15,581 nucleotides of DNA from Cyanobacteriota bacterium (GCA_027592485.1 JAQCKL010000034.1:1-15581), one strand, 5' to 3'; counted from the first letter of the stretch, positions 5,966 to 13,812 are shown. The notes: generated by a model not told the origin, from the letters alone. Program-made: numbers and translations.

Positions 5966-7336
5966 ATGCTAGTACCCCGCAGAACGACCATGACAATGGC
6001 AACCCTAAAGACGCTAGTAATTAGCGGGGTATGGCTGAGTTTATCGGCCTGTCGTTTAACGGCTTCCCCAGGGCAACCCACTGCTGCCGTCCCGCTGACC
6101 GTATCGGCTGGGGAGATTGCTGTTACGCCCTTAGATCCGCAACCGATTTGGGTGCGGATCGACGATCTGCCTGCGCCCTACGCCAGCCAAAGCGCTTCCC
6201 AATCCCCCAAGGTGATTCCGGTCCCAGATCATCCGGTTTTGTCAGTCCCCGAGGGGTTTGCGGTCAATGTCTTCGCCGAAGGGCTAGACCGCCCCCGCTG
6301 GCTCACCCTGACTCCCGAAGGGGATGTCTTAGTGGTAGAAAGCCGCAACAACCGCATTCACCGATTGCGGGACACAGATAAGGATGGTCAAGCCGATATC
6401 ATTCAACCCTTTGCCGATGAGCGTAATGGTCTGAATATCCCCTTTGGCATGGCCTTTGGGGAGGATACCTTTTTCCTGGGCAACACCAACAGCGTGCAGC
6501 GCTTTGAATACCAGTCAGGCCAAGCCGCCTTGGTGGGGCAAGGCACAAAAATTGCTGATTTACCTGGCAATGGCTACCGCCAACATTGGACCCGCAACAT
6601 TATTTTGTCCTCAGATCGGCAAACTCTTTACGTGTCCATTGGCTCCCGTTCTAATGTCGATGAGGAGCCCCTGCCGCGTGCGTCTATCCAAACGATGGGG
6701 TTGGATGGTGCAAACCAAACCACCCTTGCCCACGGCTTACGCAATCCGGTCGGGCTCGCCATTCATCCGGTGACCGGCGACCTCTACACCACGGTGAATG
6801 AGCGGGATGGCTTGGGGGATGATCTTGTTCCAGACTATTTCACTCGCGTCCAACCCGGCAGTTTCTGGGGCTGGCCCTACACGTACCTATCCCCCGATCG
6901 CTTAGATCCTCGCCAGGTGCAGGGCGATGACCAAGGGTCGGTCACAGCCCAACGCAGTCTTCGCCCTGACCTCGCAGCCCAAACCCAAACCCCTGACGTC
7001 TTATTCCAAGCCCATTCTGCGGCCCTGGGGTTGCAGTTTTACGATGGCAGCAGCTTTCCCGATCGCTATCAAAATGGTGCATTCGTGGCCTTTCGTGGCT
7101 CTTGGAATCGCAGCCAGGGCACCGGTTACAAGTTGGTTTTTGTCCCCTTTGATGAGACCCATCGTCCCTTGGGCTTTTACGAAGATTTCTTAACCGGGTT
7201 TCTGGTCGATCCCAGTGGCCCAGAGACCTGGGGACGCCCTGTCGGGCTGTTGATCCTCCCCGATGGCAGCCTACTTTTTACCGAAGAAATGCATGGCCGG
7301 ATCTATCGAGTGCAATACACCGGCTCAGAGAAGTAA
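5966..7336 (+). CDS. Lipoprotein of the L-sorbosone / PQQ-type sugar dehydrogenase family
   Basis: A 456-residue exported beta-propeller protein. I chose the ATG at 5966, 5 nt after GAGG; an in-frame GTG at 5927 is possible but poorly placed. The N-terminus is a lipoprotein signal (basic start, hydrophobic LVISGVWLSL, lipobox LSAC with Cys 29), so it is probably anchored to a membrane facing the periplasm. A Ser/Ala/Pro-rich linker (to about 80) precedes the domain. Family motifs include VESRNNRIHRLRDTDKDG (about 124-141, with a DxDxDG calcium-like loop), HGLRNPVGLAIHP (about 256-268), NERDGLGDDL (278-287) and FWGWPY (300-305). The C-terminus has FVAFRGSWNR and LFTEEMHGRIYRV. Relatives oxidise sugars or sorbosone using PQQ. 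No PQQ synthesis gene lies in this window, so substrate and cofactor are not known here. Confidence 0.88.
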   Translation: MLVPRRTTMTMATLKTLVISGVWLSLSACRLTASPGQPTAAVPLTVSAGEIAVTPLDPQPIWVRIDDLPAPYASQSASQSPKVIPVPDHPVLSVPEGFAVNVFAEGLDRPRWLTLTPEGDVLVVESRNNRIHRLRDTDKDGQADIIQPFADERNGLNIPFGMAFGEDTFFLGNTNSVQRFEYQSGQAALVGQGTKIADLPGNGYRQHWTRNIILSSDRQTLYVSIGSRSNVDEEPLPRASIQTMGLDGANQTTLAHGLRNPVGLAIHPVTGDLYTTVNERDGLGDDLVPDYFTRVQPGSFWGWPYTYLSPDRLDPRQVQGDDQGSVTAQRSLRPDLAAQTQTPDVLFQAHSAALGLQFYDGSSFPDRYQNGAFVAFRGSWNRSQGTGYKLVFVPFDETHRPLGFYEDFLTGFLVDPSGPETWGRPVGLLILPDGSLLFTEEMHGRIYRVQYTGSEK

Positions 7337-7381
7337 GCTAAAGTCTAAGGAATCTAAAGAAAACCTTAAGCGCAAGGCGTT

Positions 7382-7594
7382 ATGAATCCATATCTGTTGC
7401 GTCAGTTTTGGGCTCTGATTGAAGCCTCTCAAAATCACCTGCTGCTGTCATTGGATGACAACCACCTGGTCCACTGGCTAATGGAGCGAATCATTGGGGA
7501 ACAGGAACTCGATTCCACCGAAGTGGATACCCTAACCCACTATGCTTACGCCCATGTAGCCCTGATTCGTGATCTGGCTGGCGATCGCCAGTAG
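7382..7594 (+). CDS. Small 70-residue protein of unknown function
   Basis: An ATG at 7382 with AAGG 6-9 nt upstream opens a 70-residue frame. The protein starts MNPYLLRQFWALIEASQNHL and is mostly amphipathic helix, with LLLSLDDNHLVHWLMERI and a second helix LTHYAYAHVALIRDLAG. It has no signal peptide, cysteines or known motif. The pattern resembles small conserved cyanobacterial proteins of unknown function, but I cannot name a family. It begins 45 bp after the sugar dehydrogenase on the same strand and may be in the same transcript. Its end contains the 14-bp palindrome CTGGCGATCGCCAG, which includes a HIP1 octamer. I judge it a real gene from its codon use, start context and composition. 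Confidence 0.7.
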   Translation: MNPYLLRQFWALIEASQNHLLLSLDDNHLVHWLMERIIGEQELDSTEVDTLTHYAYAHVALIRDLAGDRQ

Positions 7595-7727
7595 CTCAGC
7601 CACAACGCTATCGAATCCCTAGCCGTAGCTGGGCAACAACAAGCTGTCAGTCCAAAATTATTTGCTACTAATCATTAGACATCTTAATGAGTATTATGAT
7701 CAATCTCACTGGGGTCTACCCACAAAC

Positions 7728-7770
7728 TGTGTCATAGAATACAAAAACATTTCGGAAGGCATTGGACTGT
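7728..7770 (+). promoter_or_regulatory. Candidate NtcA box and weak -10 upstream of amino-acid transporter
   Basis: TGTG (7728-7731), eight bases, TACA (7740-7743) match seven of eight fixed bases of the palindromic NtcA site TGTA-N8-TACA. A weak -10-like GACTGT (7765-7770) lies 22 nt after the TAC, the spacing of class II NtcA promoters. NtcA activates nitrogen-scavenging genes in cyanobacteria, which fits the transporter. The leader would be roughly 90 nt. The -10 is poor, so the call is moderate. Confidence 0.45.
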
Positions 7771-7870
7771 GAATCTGTGTAAAGCAGTCTGATGTTCGGG
7801 TGGGAAGAAGTGAACCTTAGGGTTTTGTCCCGGCGAAATGTGTGATTTGTGAAGTGAGTGAGGTGTGACG

Positions 7871-8941
7871 ATGAAAAAGATTGGTCTTCTAGGGGTTGCG
7901 TTGACGCTGACCTTGGCGGCATGTGGTGGTGCTGATACCACCGTTGGAAGCACCCCTGCCGATGGTGGTGAGTCTACAAGTGCTGCCGGTGGTAGCCGCT
8001 TGCAAACGGTTTTGGACCGGGGCCAGTTGGTCTGCGGCGTCGATGGCGGTATTCCTGGGTTTAGTTTTGTCGATGAAAGCGGCACCTACTCTGGCCTGGA
8101 TGTGGACGTGTGTCGTGCGGTAGCGGCAGCCTTGTTTGATGACCCTGAAGCGGTTGAGTACCGTCGTCTGGATTCCACCGAGCGCTTTACCGCTTTAGCC
8201 GGTGGCGAAGTCGATATGCTCTCCCGGAACACCACTTGGACCATTAGTCGCGACACCCAAGTCGGTCTAGAATTTGCCCCCACCACCTTCTTTGATGGTC
8301 AGGGCATGATGGTGCGCACCGACAGTGGCATTGCGACCCTCGAAGATTTTGCTGGTAAGGCCATTTGTGTGGAAACCGGTACCACCACCGAGCTTAACCT
8401 CACCGACCAAATGCGCAAGCTTGGGGTGGAATTTGAGCCCGTAGTTTTCCAGGATGCTGACGCTGCTTACGCCGCCTACGACGAGGGCCGTTGTGAAGGC
8501 ATGACCTCTGACAAATCTCAGTTGGTTGCCCGTCGCAGCACCCTGCCCACCCCAGCAGACCACACGGTTCTAGAGGTGACCATGTCCAAGGAACCCCTTG
8601 GCCCTGTGACCTTGAACAATGATTCCGCTTGGTTTGATGTGGTCAAATGGGTCACTTACGGTTTGATCCAAGCTGAAGAATTTGGCATCACCGCTGCGAA
8701 TATCGAAGACTTCAAGGGCAGCGATGACCCCAATATTGCCCGTTTCCTGGGTGATGAAGGGACCCTGGGTACCGACATGGGTATCCCCAATGACTTCATG
8801 TACCGCGTGATTAAAGATGTGGGCAACTACGGCGAGATTTATGATCGCAACTTGGGCGCTGGTTCCCAGTTTGGTTTGGAGCGCGGCCAAAATGCCCTCT
8901 GGACCGATGGTGGCCTCATGTATGCACCGCCTTTCCGTTAA
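7871..8941 (+). CDS. natF: Amino-acid ABC transporter, substrate-binding lipoprotein (NatF/AapJ/BztA type)
   Basis: A 356-residue periplasmic binding protein. I chose the ATG at 7871 (GAGG 7 nt upstream); a GTG two codons earlier is less likely. MKKIGLLGVALTLTLAAC gives a lipoprotein signal with Cys 18 in LAAC, so the protein is tethered to the membrane. A Gly/Ser/Thr linker follows. The family-3 binding domain begins at RLQTVLDRGQLVCGVDGG. It shows the motifs of the general and acidic amino-acid binding proteins AapJ/BztA: GLDVDVCRAVAAALF, ERFTALAGGEVDMLSRNTTW, FFDGQGMMVR, ICVETGTTTELNL, DEGRCEGMTSD, GNYGEIYDRN and the C-terminal LMYAPPFR. Relatives bind glutamate, glutamine, aspartate and other polar or neutral amino acids; the exact range here is inferred. 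It is the first gene of a four-gene importer operon. Confidence 0.94.
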   Translation: MKKIGLLGVALTLTLAACGGADTTVGSTPADGGESTSAAGGSRLQTVLDRGQLVCGVDGGIPGFSFVDESGTYSGLDVDVCRAVAAALFDDPEAVEYRRLDSTERFTALAGGEVDMLSRNTTWTISRDTQVGLEFAPTTFFDGQGMMVRTDSGIATLEDFAGKAICVETGTTTELNLTDQMRKLGVEFEPVVFQDADAAYAAYDEGRCEGMTSDKSQLVARRSTLPTPADHTVLEVTMSKEPLGPVTLNNDSAWFDVVKWVTYGLIQAEEFGITAANIEDFKGSDDPNIARFLGDEGTLGTDMGIPNDFMYRVIKDVGNYGEIYDRNLGAGSQFGLERGQNALWTDGGLMYAPPFR

Positions 8942-8982
8942 GCACGGATTCGTGTCCTTAACACAGTTTGAATGATTTCCTT

Positions 8983-9010
8983 GGGGGCTTCGGTGCAAAT
9001 CGGAGCCCTC
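8983..9010 (+). other. Intercistronic hairpin 1 after natF
   Basis: Bases 8983-8992 and 9001-9010 form a 10-bp GC-rich stem (with two G-U pairs) around an 8-nt loop, about 40 bp after the natF stop. No T-run follows. It could slow decay of the natF message from the 3' end or cause partial termination. Confidence 0.55.
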
Positions 9011-9020
9011 AACTGCTTTA

Positions 9021-9073
9021 TGATGCCGTTGTTTCTATGGGTTGATCAAAACCGCATAAAAACAACGGCATCA
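9021..9073 (+). other. Intercistronic hairpin 2, long perfect inverted repeat
   Basis: TGATGCCGTTGTTT (9021-9034) pairs perfectly with AAACAACGGCATCA (9060-9073). Inside the loop TATG (9036-9039) and GGTT also pair with AACC and CATA (9055-9058), with one bulged G, giving a stem of about 22 bp capped by GATCAA. No T-run follows, so it is not a standard intrinsic terminator. Such hairpins between binding-protein and permease genes commonly raise the amount of binding protein over permease. Confidence 0.7.
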
Positions 9074-9136
9074 CTGTAACTAATGAAACTTTCCTTAGGG
9101 GGCATTTTGCCTTATGGTTCTAAACAACCTAAGGGA

Positions 9137-9164
9137 TTGACGGTTATCTCTATTTCAGTATTTG
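9137..9164 (+). promoter_or_regulatory. Possible internal promoter for the permease genes
   Basis: TTGACG (9137-9142) and TATTTG (9159-9164) are 16 nt apart, about 60 nt upstream of natG and downstream of the two hairpins. The -35 matches consensus at five of six bases; the -10 is weaker. A 7-bp repeat CCTTAGG (9093-9099) / CCTAAGG (9128-9134) lies just upstream. It could allow permease expression independent of natF. Confidence 0.35.
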
Positions 9165-9224
9165 TCTGGAAGAGTGGCCTGCTTTAGGAACCGATACCAA
9201 TGCTGTCAATAGGACGGACGGTTG

Positions 9225-10406
9225 ATGGCCAGTAATTCAGCTCACGAAACTTCTTTCAGCTTAAAAGCACTACTGCGCGATGAGCGCTTTTGGAAAATCG
9301 CCTTTCAGGTGATTACCCTGTTGGTTGTGGTGCTGTTGTTTGCCTTCTTTATCGGCAACCTCAACCGTAATTTGACCCAGCAGGGTAATGCCTTTGGGTT
9401 TGGCTTCCTGGTGAATCCAGCGGGCTTCAGTATTGGCGAAAGCGCGATCAAGTACCAGCCTCAGGATCCCTACTGGAAGGCCCTGATGGTGGGGCTTTCG
9501 AATACCGTCACCCTGATCATCGCTGGGATTTTTTTCACAACGATTTTAGGGGTGGCCACAGGGGTGGCTAGCTTTTCACAAAACTGGTTGCTCTATAAGC
9601 TCAGCCGCATCTATGTGGGCTTGGTGCGGAATGTGCCGCTGTTGCTGCAACTCTTTTTTTGGTACTTCGCCATTTATGGGGCACTCCCTAGACCTGAATC
9701 GCAAATCGAGGTTCTGAACTGGTTCTTTTTGAACAACCGTGGTGTCTATGTCCCTTGGCCTTCTAGCGCTGCCTTAGCGCTAACGGGCTTGGCTGCGATC
9801 GCCATTGGCATCGGCATGGGGCTCTTTTTGTGGAATTGGCGCACCAAGATTCGGGTGGAAACCGCCACCGGGGGAGCGGCCCAACTGTATGGCATCGCCG
9901 GCTTGGCCGTGATTGTGCTCCTTCTAGTCTGTTTTGGTCTCAACTGGCAGGCACCCCAAGGGGTTGAGGGCGGTGGTGTGACCGGTGGTTTACGCCTCTC
10001 TCGGGAGTATGTGTCGGCACTATCGGCCCTGGTGTTTTACACCTCTGCCTTTGTGGCTGAGATTGTCCGGGCAGGCATACAGTCGGTATCAAAAGGTCAG
10101 TGGGAAGCGGCGCGATCGCTGGGGATTCCGGCGGGCGCAGCGATGCAGCTGGTGGTCTTTCCCCAAGCCATGCGGGTGATTATTCCCCCCATGAATAGCG
10201 AATACATGAACCTGACCAAGAACTCCAGTTTGGCTTTCGCCGTGGCGTTTCCAGAGATGTATTCCATTGCCACCACCACCTACAACCAAACCGGTCGTCC
10301 CGTAGAAGTATTTGTGGTCCTGATGGCCACCTATTTGGTGATGTGCTTATTGATCACGGTTCTGATGAACCAGCTCAACCGAGCGGTGCAGTTTAAGGAG
10401 CGCTAA
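9225..10406 (+). CDS. natG: Amino-acid ABC transporter permease (NatG/AapQ/BztB type)
   Basis: The 393-residue inner-membrane protein is one half of the transporter's channel. I chose the ATG at 9225, with AGGA 10 nt upstream; a TTG one codon earlier is not needed. A first membrane helix at about 26-44 (AFQVITLLVVVLLFAFFIG) is followed by a periplasmic stretch. Helices then lie near 90-115, 138-152, 183-204, 222-240, 265-285 and 362-382. The cytoplasmic EAA loop that docks the ATPase is at 294-323 (EAARSLGIPAG ... VVFPQAMR). The long size and the extra middle part (about 155-260) between conserved parts are typical of the AapQ/BztB class, not of short HisQ-type permeases. VGLVRNVPLLLQLFFWYF is a family signature. 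natH starts 3 bp after its stop, so translation is probably coupled. Confidence 0.94.
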   Translation: MASNSAHETSFSLKALLRDERFWKIAFQVITLLVVVLLFAFFIGNLNRNLTQQGNAFGFGFLVNPAGFSIGESAIKYQPQDPYWKALMVGLSNTVTLIIAGIFFTTILGVATGVASFSQNWLLYKLSRIYVGLVRNVPLLLQLFFWYFAIYGALPRPESQIEVLNWFFLNNRGVYVPWPSSAALALTGLAAIAIGIGMGLFLWNWRTKIRVETATGGAAQLYGIAGLAVIVLLLVCFGLNWQAPQGVEGGGVTGGLRLSREYVSALSALVFYTSAFVAEIVRAGIQSVSKGQWEAARSLGIPAGAAMQLVVFPQAMRVIIPPMNSEYMNLTKNSSLAFAVAFPEMYSIATTTYNQTGRPVEVFVVLMATYLVMCLLITVLMNQLNRAVQFKER

Positions 10407-10409
10407 ACC

Positions 10410-11627
10410 ATGACCACAACGACACCTGATTCCTTTTCCTCAGCGCCTCCTGAAATCATTAAGAAAGGGCCTGTGGCCTGGATGCGCAAGAACCTGTTTA
10501 GCGACTGGTTCAATAGCTGCCTGACGGTTGTGATCGGGTCGATTTTGGGGCTTGGGGGCTATCGGATGATCACTTGGGCCTTGACCACGGCCCAGTGGAT
10601 CGTAATTCCGAACAACATCGGTCTCTTTATGACCGGGACATACCCTTCTGAGTTGTACTGGCGCGTCTGGGTCATGCTTGCCGTGCTTTGTGCCCTGGGG
10701 GGGCTGTCTTGGGGCATCATTGCCCGCAACCTCCCCACCCTATTTAGTCTCAATGTGTTGATTGGGATTGGGGTGATTTGTGCCTTCTTCGTCCTATTTC
10801 CTCCCACCCGTCCCAGCAGCCAGATTTTGTTACCCATGGTGGTCATTGTTGCCGCGACTGCTTGGGTCGGGCGGGTTGTGGGTAAGGCGAAACCAGGTCT
10901 AGGTAAGTGGATATCTTTAGCCTGGGGCCTATCCTATCTGCTGTCTCTATGGCTCGTAGGCGGTAGCCTTGGCCTTGAAGCGGTTTCCACCAATGATTGG
11001 GGTGGCTTGGTCTTAACGCTGATTGCAGCGGTGAGTGGGATTGCCCTCTGCTTTCCATTGGGGTTATTAATGGCCCTAGGGCGTCGCAGTTCCTTACCCG
11101 TCGTGCGGTGGCTAGCCACTGCTTATATCGAAGTGGTGCGGGGAGTCCCGCTGGTCGCTTTCCTATTTATGGGTCAGGTGATGATCCCGCTGTTTTTGCC
11201 GGAGGGGGCTCGACCTGATCGGGTTTTGCGGGCCATTATTGCCCTAGCCCTCTTTAGCGCAGCGTATCTAGCTGAAAATGTGCGGGCGGGGTTGCAAGCC
11301 ATTCCCCGAGGTCAACAGGAAGCCGCCATGTCCATGGGGATGAGTACCCCGTTGACCCTGGTCATGATTATTTTGCCCCAGGCCCTCAAGATCGCCATTC
11401 CAGCCATTGTGGGGCAGTTTATTAGCCTCTTTCAGGACACGACCTTGCTGGCGATCGTCGGTTTGGCGGAACTGCTGGGCATTGGCAAATCAATTTTGGC
11501 GAACCCAACTTACTTGGGCCGCTACGCTGAAGTGTATTTGTTCCTAGGAGTGATTTACTGGTTTTTCTGTTATTCCATGTCCCTGGGGAGTCGCAAGATT
11601 GAAGAAATGCTCAATACCGATAATTAG
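10410..11627 (+). CDS. natH: Amino-acid ABC transporter permease (NatH/AapM/BztC type)
   Basis: The 405-residue partner permease of the NatFGH importer. AAGGAG (10396-10401), inside the end of natG, lies 8 nt before the ATG, a clear start. The N-terminus is a cytoplasmic tail (about 1-30). Helices lie near 36-56, 86-108, 114-131, 140-157, 170-186, 197-222, 246-264, 272-289, 312-335 and 375-392. The C-terminal half is the conserved permease domain, with VVRGVPLVAFLFMGQVMIP, the EAA loop at 304-330 (EAAMSMGMSTPL ... ILPQALKIAIPAI) and FQDTTLLAIVGLAELL. The extra N-terminal helices are usual for AapM/BztC proteins. It should form a heterodimer with NatG in the inner membrane. The ATPase gene follows after 117 bp. 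Confidence 0.94.
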   Translation: MTTTTPDSFSSAPPEIIKKGPVAWMRKNLFSDWFNSCLTVVIGSILGLGGYRMITWALTTAQWIVIPNNIGLFMTGTYPSELYWRVWVMLAVLCALGGLSWGIIARNLPTLFSLNVLIGIGVICAFFVLFPPTRPSSQILLPMVVIVAATAWVGRVVGKAKPGLGKWISLAWGLSYLLSLWLVGGSLGLEAVSTNDWGGLVLTLIAAVSGIALCFPLGLLMALGRRSSLPVVRWLATAYIEVVRGVPLVAFLFMGQVMIPLFLPEGARPDRVLRAIIALALFSAAYLAENVRAGLQAIPRGQQEAAMSMGMSTPLTLVMIILPQALKIAIPAIVGQFISLFQDTTLLAIVGLAELLGIGKSILANPTYLGRYAEVYLFLGVIYWFFCYSMSLGSRKIEEMLNTDN

Positions 11628-11661
11628 GGTTTCATGTAACAGTTGACAGCTTATTTTTAGG

Positions 11662-11710
11662 GACACCGTTTAGGGTGTTGCACAATTGAGTTACCCACCC
11701 TCCCTTTTTT
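11662..11710 (+). promoter_or_regulatory. Two mutually exclusive hairpins and T6 before the ATPase gene
   Basis: Hairpin A pairs GACACC (11662-11667) with GGTGTT (11674-11679). Hairpin B pairs AGGGTG (11672-11677) with CACCCT (11696-11701); it is followed by CCC and six T (11705-11710). The two share the GGTG strand, so only one can form. The layout resembles an attenuator, though stem B is short and its loop is 18 nt. A perfect -35-like TTGACA lies at 11643-11648 with no good -10. Confidence 0.3.
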
Positions 11711-11744
11711 GCACAGACTATCGAATTTTATAGAGAGCTAACCC

Positions 11745-12524
11745 ATGACCCAGTTCCAAACTGAAGCCGCTCCCATGGATCAGAAATTAGGTGAGCCCGT
11801 CATTATCGCCAAGGACGTGGAAAAGTGGTACGACAACGGTTTCCATGTGCTCAAGGGGGTGAGCCTGACGGTCTATCGTGGTGAGGTGGTGGTGGTGATG
11901 GGGCCATCTGGCTCCGGTAAATCTACATTTATCCGCACCTTTAATGCGTTGGAGCCTTACCAAAAAGGCAGCATTGAGGTGGATGGCATTACCCTAGCCC
12001 ACGACCTCAAGAACATTGAGGCTATCCGCCGGGAAGTGGGGATGGTGTTCCAGCAGTTCAATCTGTTTCCCCATCTAACGGTGCTGCAAAACATTACCCT
12101 TGCGCCGATTTGGGTGCGTCGCTGGCCTAAGGCTAAGGCCCAAGAAGTCGCGATGCAGCTTTTAGAGCGGGTCGGCATTTTAGAGCAGGCCAACAAGTTT
12201 CCGGGGCAGCTTTCCGGTGGTCAGCAACAGCGGGTGGCGATCGCCCGTTCCCTAGCCATGCAGCCCAAAGCCATGCTGTTCGATGAGCCCACCTCTGCCC
12301 TAGATCCAGAAATGGTGCGGGAAGTGTTGGATGTAATGCGAACCCTGGCCAATGAGGGGATGACGATGGTTTGTGTCACCCACGAGGTCGGATTTGCCCG
12401 AGAGGTGGCCGATCGGGTGGTGCTAATGGATGGCGGTGTTCTGGTCGAAGAGAATACCCCTGAGGCCTTCTTCAATAATCCTCAAGAGGAGCGCAGCAAG
12501 AAGTTCCTGTCTCAAATTCTTTAG
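11745..12524 (+). CDS. bgtA: Amino-acid ABC transporter ATP-binding protein (BgtA/AapP/BztD type)
   Basis: The 259-residue cytoplasmic ATPase powers the importer. It has Walker A GPSGSGKST (53-61), Q-loop VFQQFNLFPHL (101-111), the ABC signature LSGGQQQRVAIARSL (156-170), Walker B MLFDEP (177-182), D-loop SALD and the switch His in VTHEVG (His 213). NITLAPIWVRR and EVAMQLLERVGI are typical of the polar amino-acid subfamily. The first 16 residues before EPVII are extra and variable; an in-frame ATG at 11775 would drop ten of them. The ATG at 11745 has only a weak GAGAG upstream. In Anabaena the BgtA subunit is shared by two importers; whether that holds here cannot be told. It is the last gene of the operon; a strong hairpin follows 35 bp after the stop. 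Confidence 0.95.
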   Translation: MTQFQTEAAPMDQKLGEPVIIAKDVEKWYDNGFHVLKGVSLTVYRGEVVVVMGPSGSGKSTFIRTFNALEPYQKGSIEVDGITLAHDLKNIEAIRREVGMVFQQFNLFPHLTVLQNITLAPIWVRRWPKAKAQEVAMQLLERVGILEQANKFPGQLSGGQQQRVAIARSLAMQPKAMLFDEPTSALDPEMVREVLDVMRTLANEGMTMVCVTHEVGFAREVADRVVLMDGGVLVEENTPEAFFNNPQEERSKKFLSQIL

Positions 12525-12558
12525 ACCTAACCATTGTTGATAAAGACCCATCATCTTT

Positions 12559-12587
12559 GCTTCAAAGCCTAGCTTCGGCTTTGAAGC
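12559..12587. terminator. Perfect 11-bp hairpin ending the transporter operon
   Basis: GCTTCAAAGCC (12559-12569) and GGCTTTGAAGC (12577-12587) form a perfect stem with a 7-nt loop. It lies between the bgtA stop (12524) and the stop of the convergent CIA30 gene (12611), so it can serve both. There is no T-run on either strand; the position and stem strength carry the call. Confidence 0.6.
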
Positions 12588-12610
12588 CGACTGTCTTGGA
12601 CAGCCTAACG

Positions 12611-13702
12611 TCAAAGAGCATTGAGGCGGTCCATGGTGCTGAACAGGGCCGTAAGCCAGGCTTCACTGATGCCATCTAACGACTCTAAAAGCACAACTTC
12701 ATAAGTCAAACCACTCGTTGACAGCAAGGTATCGTATTGCTGCGCTACGCTCTCGCAAGTGGCGATCGCGATGAGTGGCGGTAACTTTGCGGGTTGATAG
12801 ACGCTGATACTACGCATGTCTAGGGCAAAAGACCCTGGTTGAAAGCGGGGGTTGAGAGCGCCATCGTACTCAAACTTGCTCAACATCAGTTGCAACGCCC
12901 AAACCTGGGCTGAGTTGAAGGGCTGGGCATTGGCAATGCTGCGGGCTCGGAAGGTCGCGATTAAATCAGCAAATGCGATTTCAACTGACTGCCACTCCCC
13001 CGGTACGGTATCGAAAGAGCCACAGTAAGCTGCCCCATCCCAAGCGGGGCGATCGCGCAAAATGAGCTTGTACCGTTGGCCATCTCCCCGCAGATTGAGT
13101 CTCAATCCCTGCCATGCACTCAGGTCATACGGGGGCTCAAAATTGCGAGTCCGGATCGACACAAATCCGCCGGAATTTTGCGTGGATACCTGACCAGAAA
13201 ACTGGACATATCCAGCCTGTTGTCGGAGACCGCTGCTACTGACTCCCCCCATCACCACATCATCGACAGCGCCCCAGATCTCGGCTAGATCAGGGGCGGA
13301 TGCTGTCCCTTGATCAAACTCAAATAATGGGAAGGTGCGACGGGCTGAGGTTGCTTGCAACATCGGGATCACGGTGGCGAGGCCAGGATCAACTTCAAGC
13401 GGGTTCCACCACAGCAGCGATCGACTATTCACCCATACCGTTTGAGGTATGAGTGAGGAGATCAGAGTCTTGGGGGCAACGCCTGCGACCCTTTTTAATC
13501 CCATTTCCAGATCTGTCCCCCCTTCTGAAGGCATCCCGAGCCGCCAGATATCCTGGGCCTGGGTTGAGGGCAAAGGTAGGGGTGAGGGGGATAGGTGGGT
13601 AAAATCCATGCCAAGTAATTCCTGCAACCAACGTGTGTTGCCCATCAGCGGCATCTCGCCAAAGAACTGAAAGGTTTTGAGCAGTCGGAACCAATTCTCC
13701 AT
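12611..13702 (-). CDS. CIA30-domain protein
   Basis: The 363-residue protein holds a CIA30 domain (PF08547-like) at about 127-302. Motifs are WGAVDDVVMGGVSSSG, FSGQVSTQNSGGFVSIRT, DLSAWQGLRLNLRGDGQ, YKLILRDRPAWDGAAY, WQSVEIAFADL and FALDMRSISVY. CIA30 is named for a mitochondrial complex I assembly factor; in plants and cyanobacteria it also occurs joined to SDR domains, as in HCF173. Here the N-terminal 125 residues lack a Rossmann glycine motif and are unrecognised. The last 60 (KLPPLIAIATCESVAQQYD to the end) loosely recall the tail of an atypical SDR, so the gene may encode a reduced SDR-CIA30 protein; that is inference. There is no signal peptide. Upstream GGAGG is only 2 nt from the ATG, an unusually short spacing. 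It converges on the transporter operon. Confidence 0.85.
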   Translation of the reverse strand: MENWFRLLKTFQFFGEMPLMGNTRWLQELLGMDFTHLSPSPLPLPSTQAQDIWRLGMPSEGGTDLEMGLKRVAGVAPKTLISSLIPQTVWVNSRSLLWWNPLEVDPGLATVIPMLQATSARRTFPLFEFDQGTASAPDLAEIWGAVDDVVMGGVSSSGLRQQAGYVQFSGQVSTQNSGGFVSIRTRNFEPPYDLSAWQGLRLNLRGDGQRYKLILRDRPAWDGAAYCGSFDTVPGEWQSVEIAFADLIATFRARSIANAQPFNSAQVWALQLMLSKFEYDGALNPRFQPGSFALDMRSISVYQPAKLPPLIAIATCESVAQQYDTLLSTSGLTYEVVLLESLDGISEAWLTALFSTMDRLNAL

Positions 13703-13812
13703 GGCCTCCAGGATGACACTGTAACAACATTGACCGAATCTTTACGGGAGCCAATTACCCCAACTTGTTTTGACGATACTGCTAACTGCCGGTCAAAAGG
13801 GCATCCTGTACA

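Noticed and set aside
7578..7591. 14-bp palindrome CTGGCGATCGCCAG at the end of the 70-residue gene
   Set aside because: It contains a HIP1 octamer, which is common across this window, and it lies within the coding end with no T-run, so I do not call it a terminator.
7662..7697. Promoter formed by TTGCTA and TATTAT upstream of natF
   Set aside because: The 24-nt spacing is too long for a sigma-70 promoter; the NtcA-type arrangement further down is better supported.
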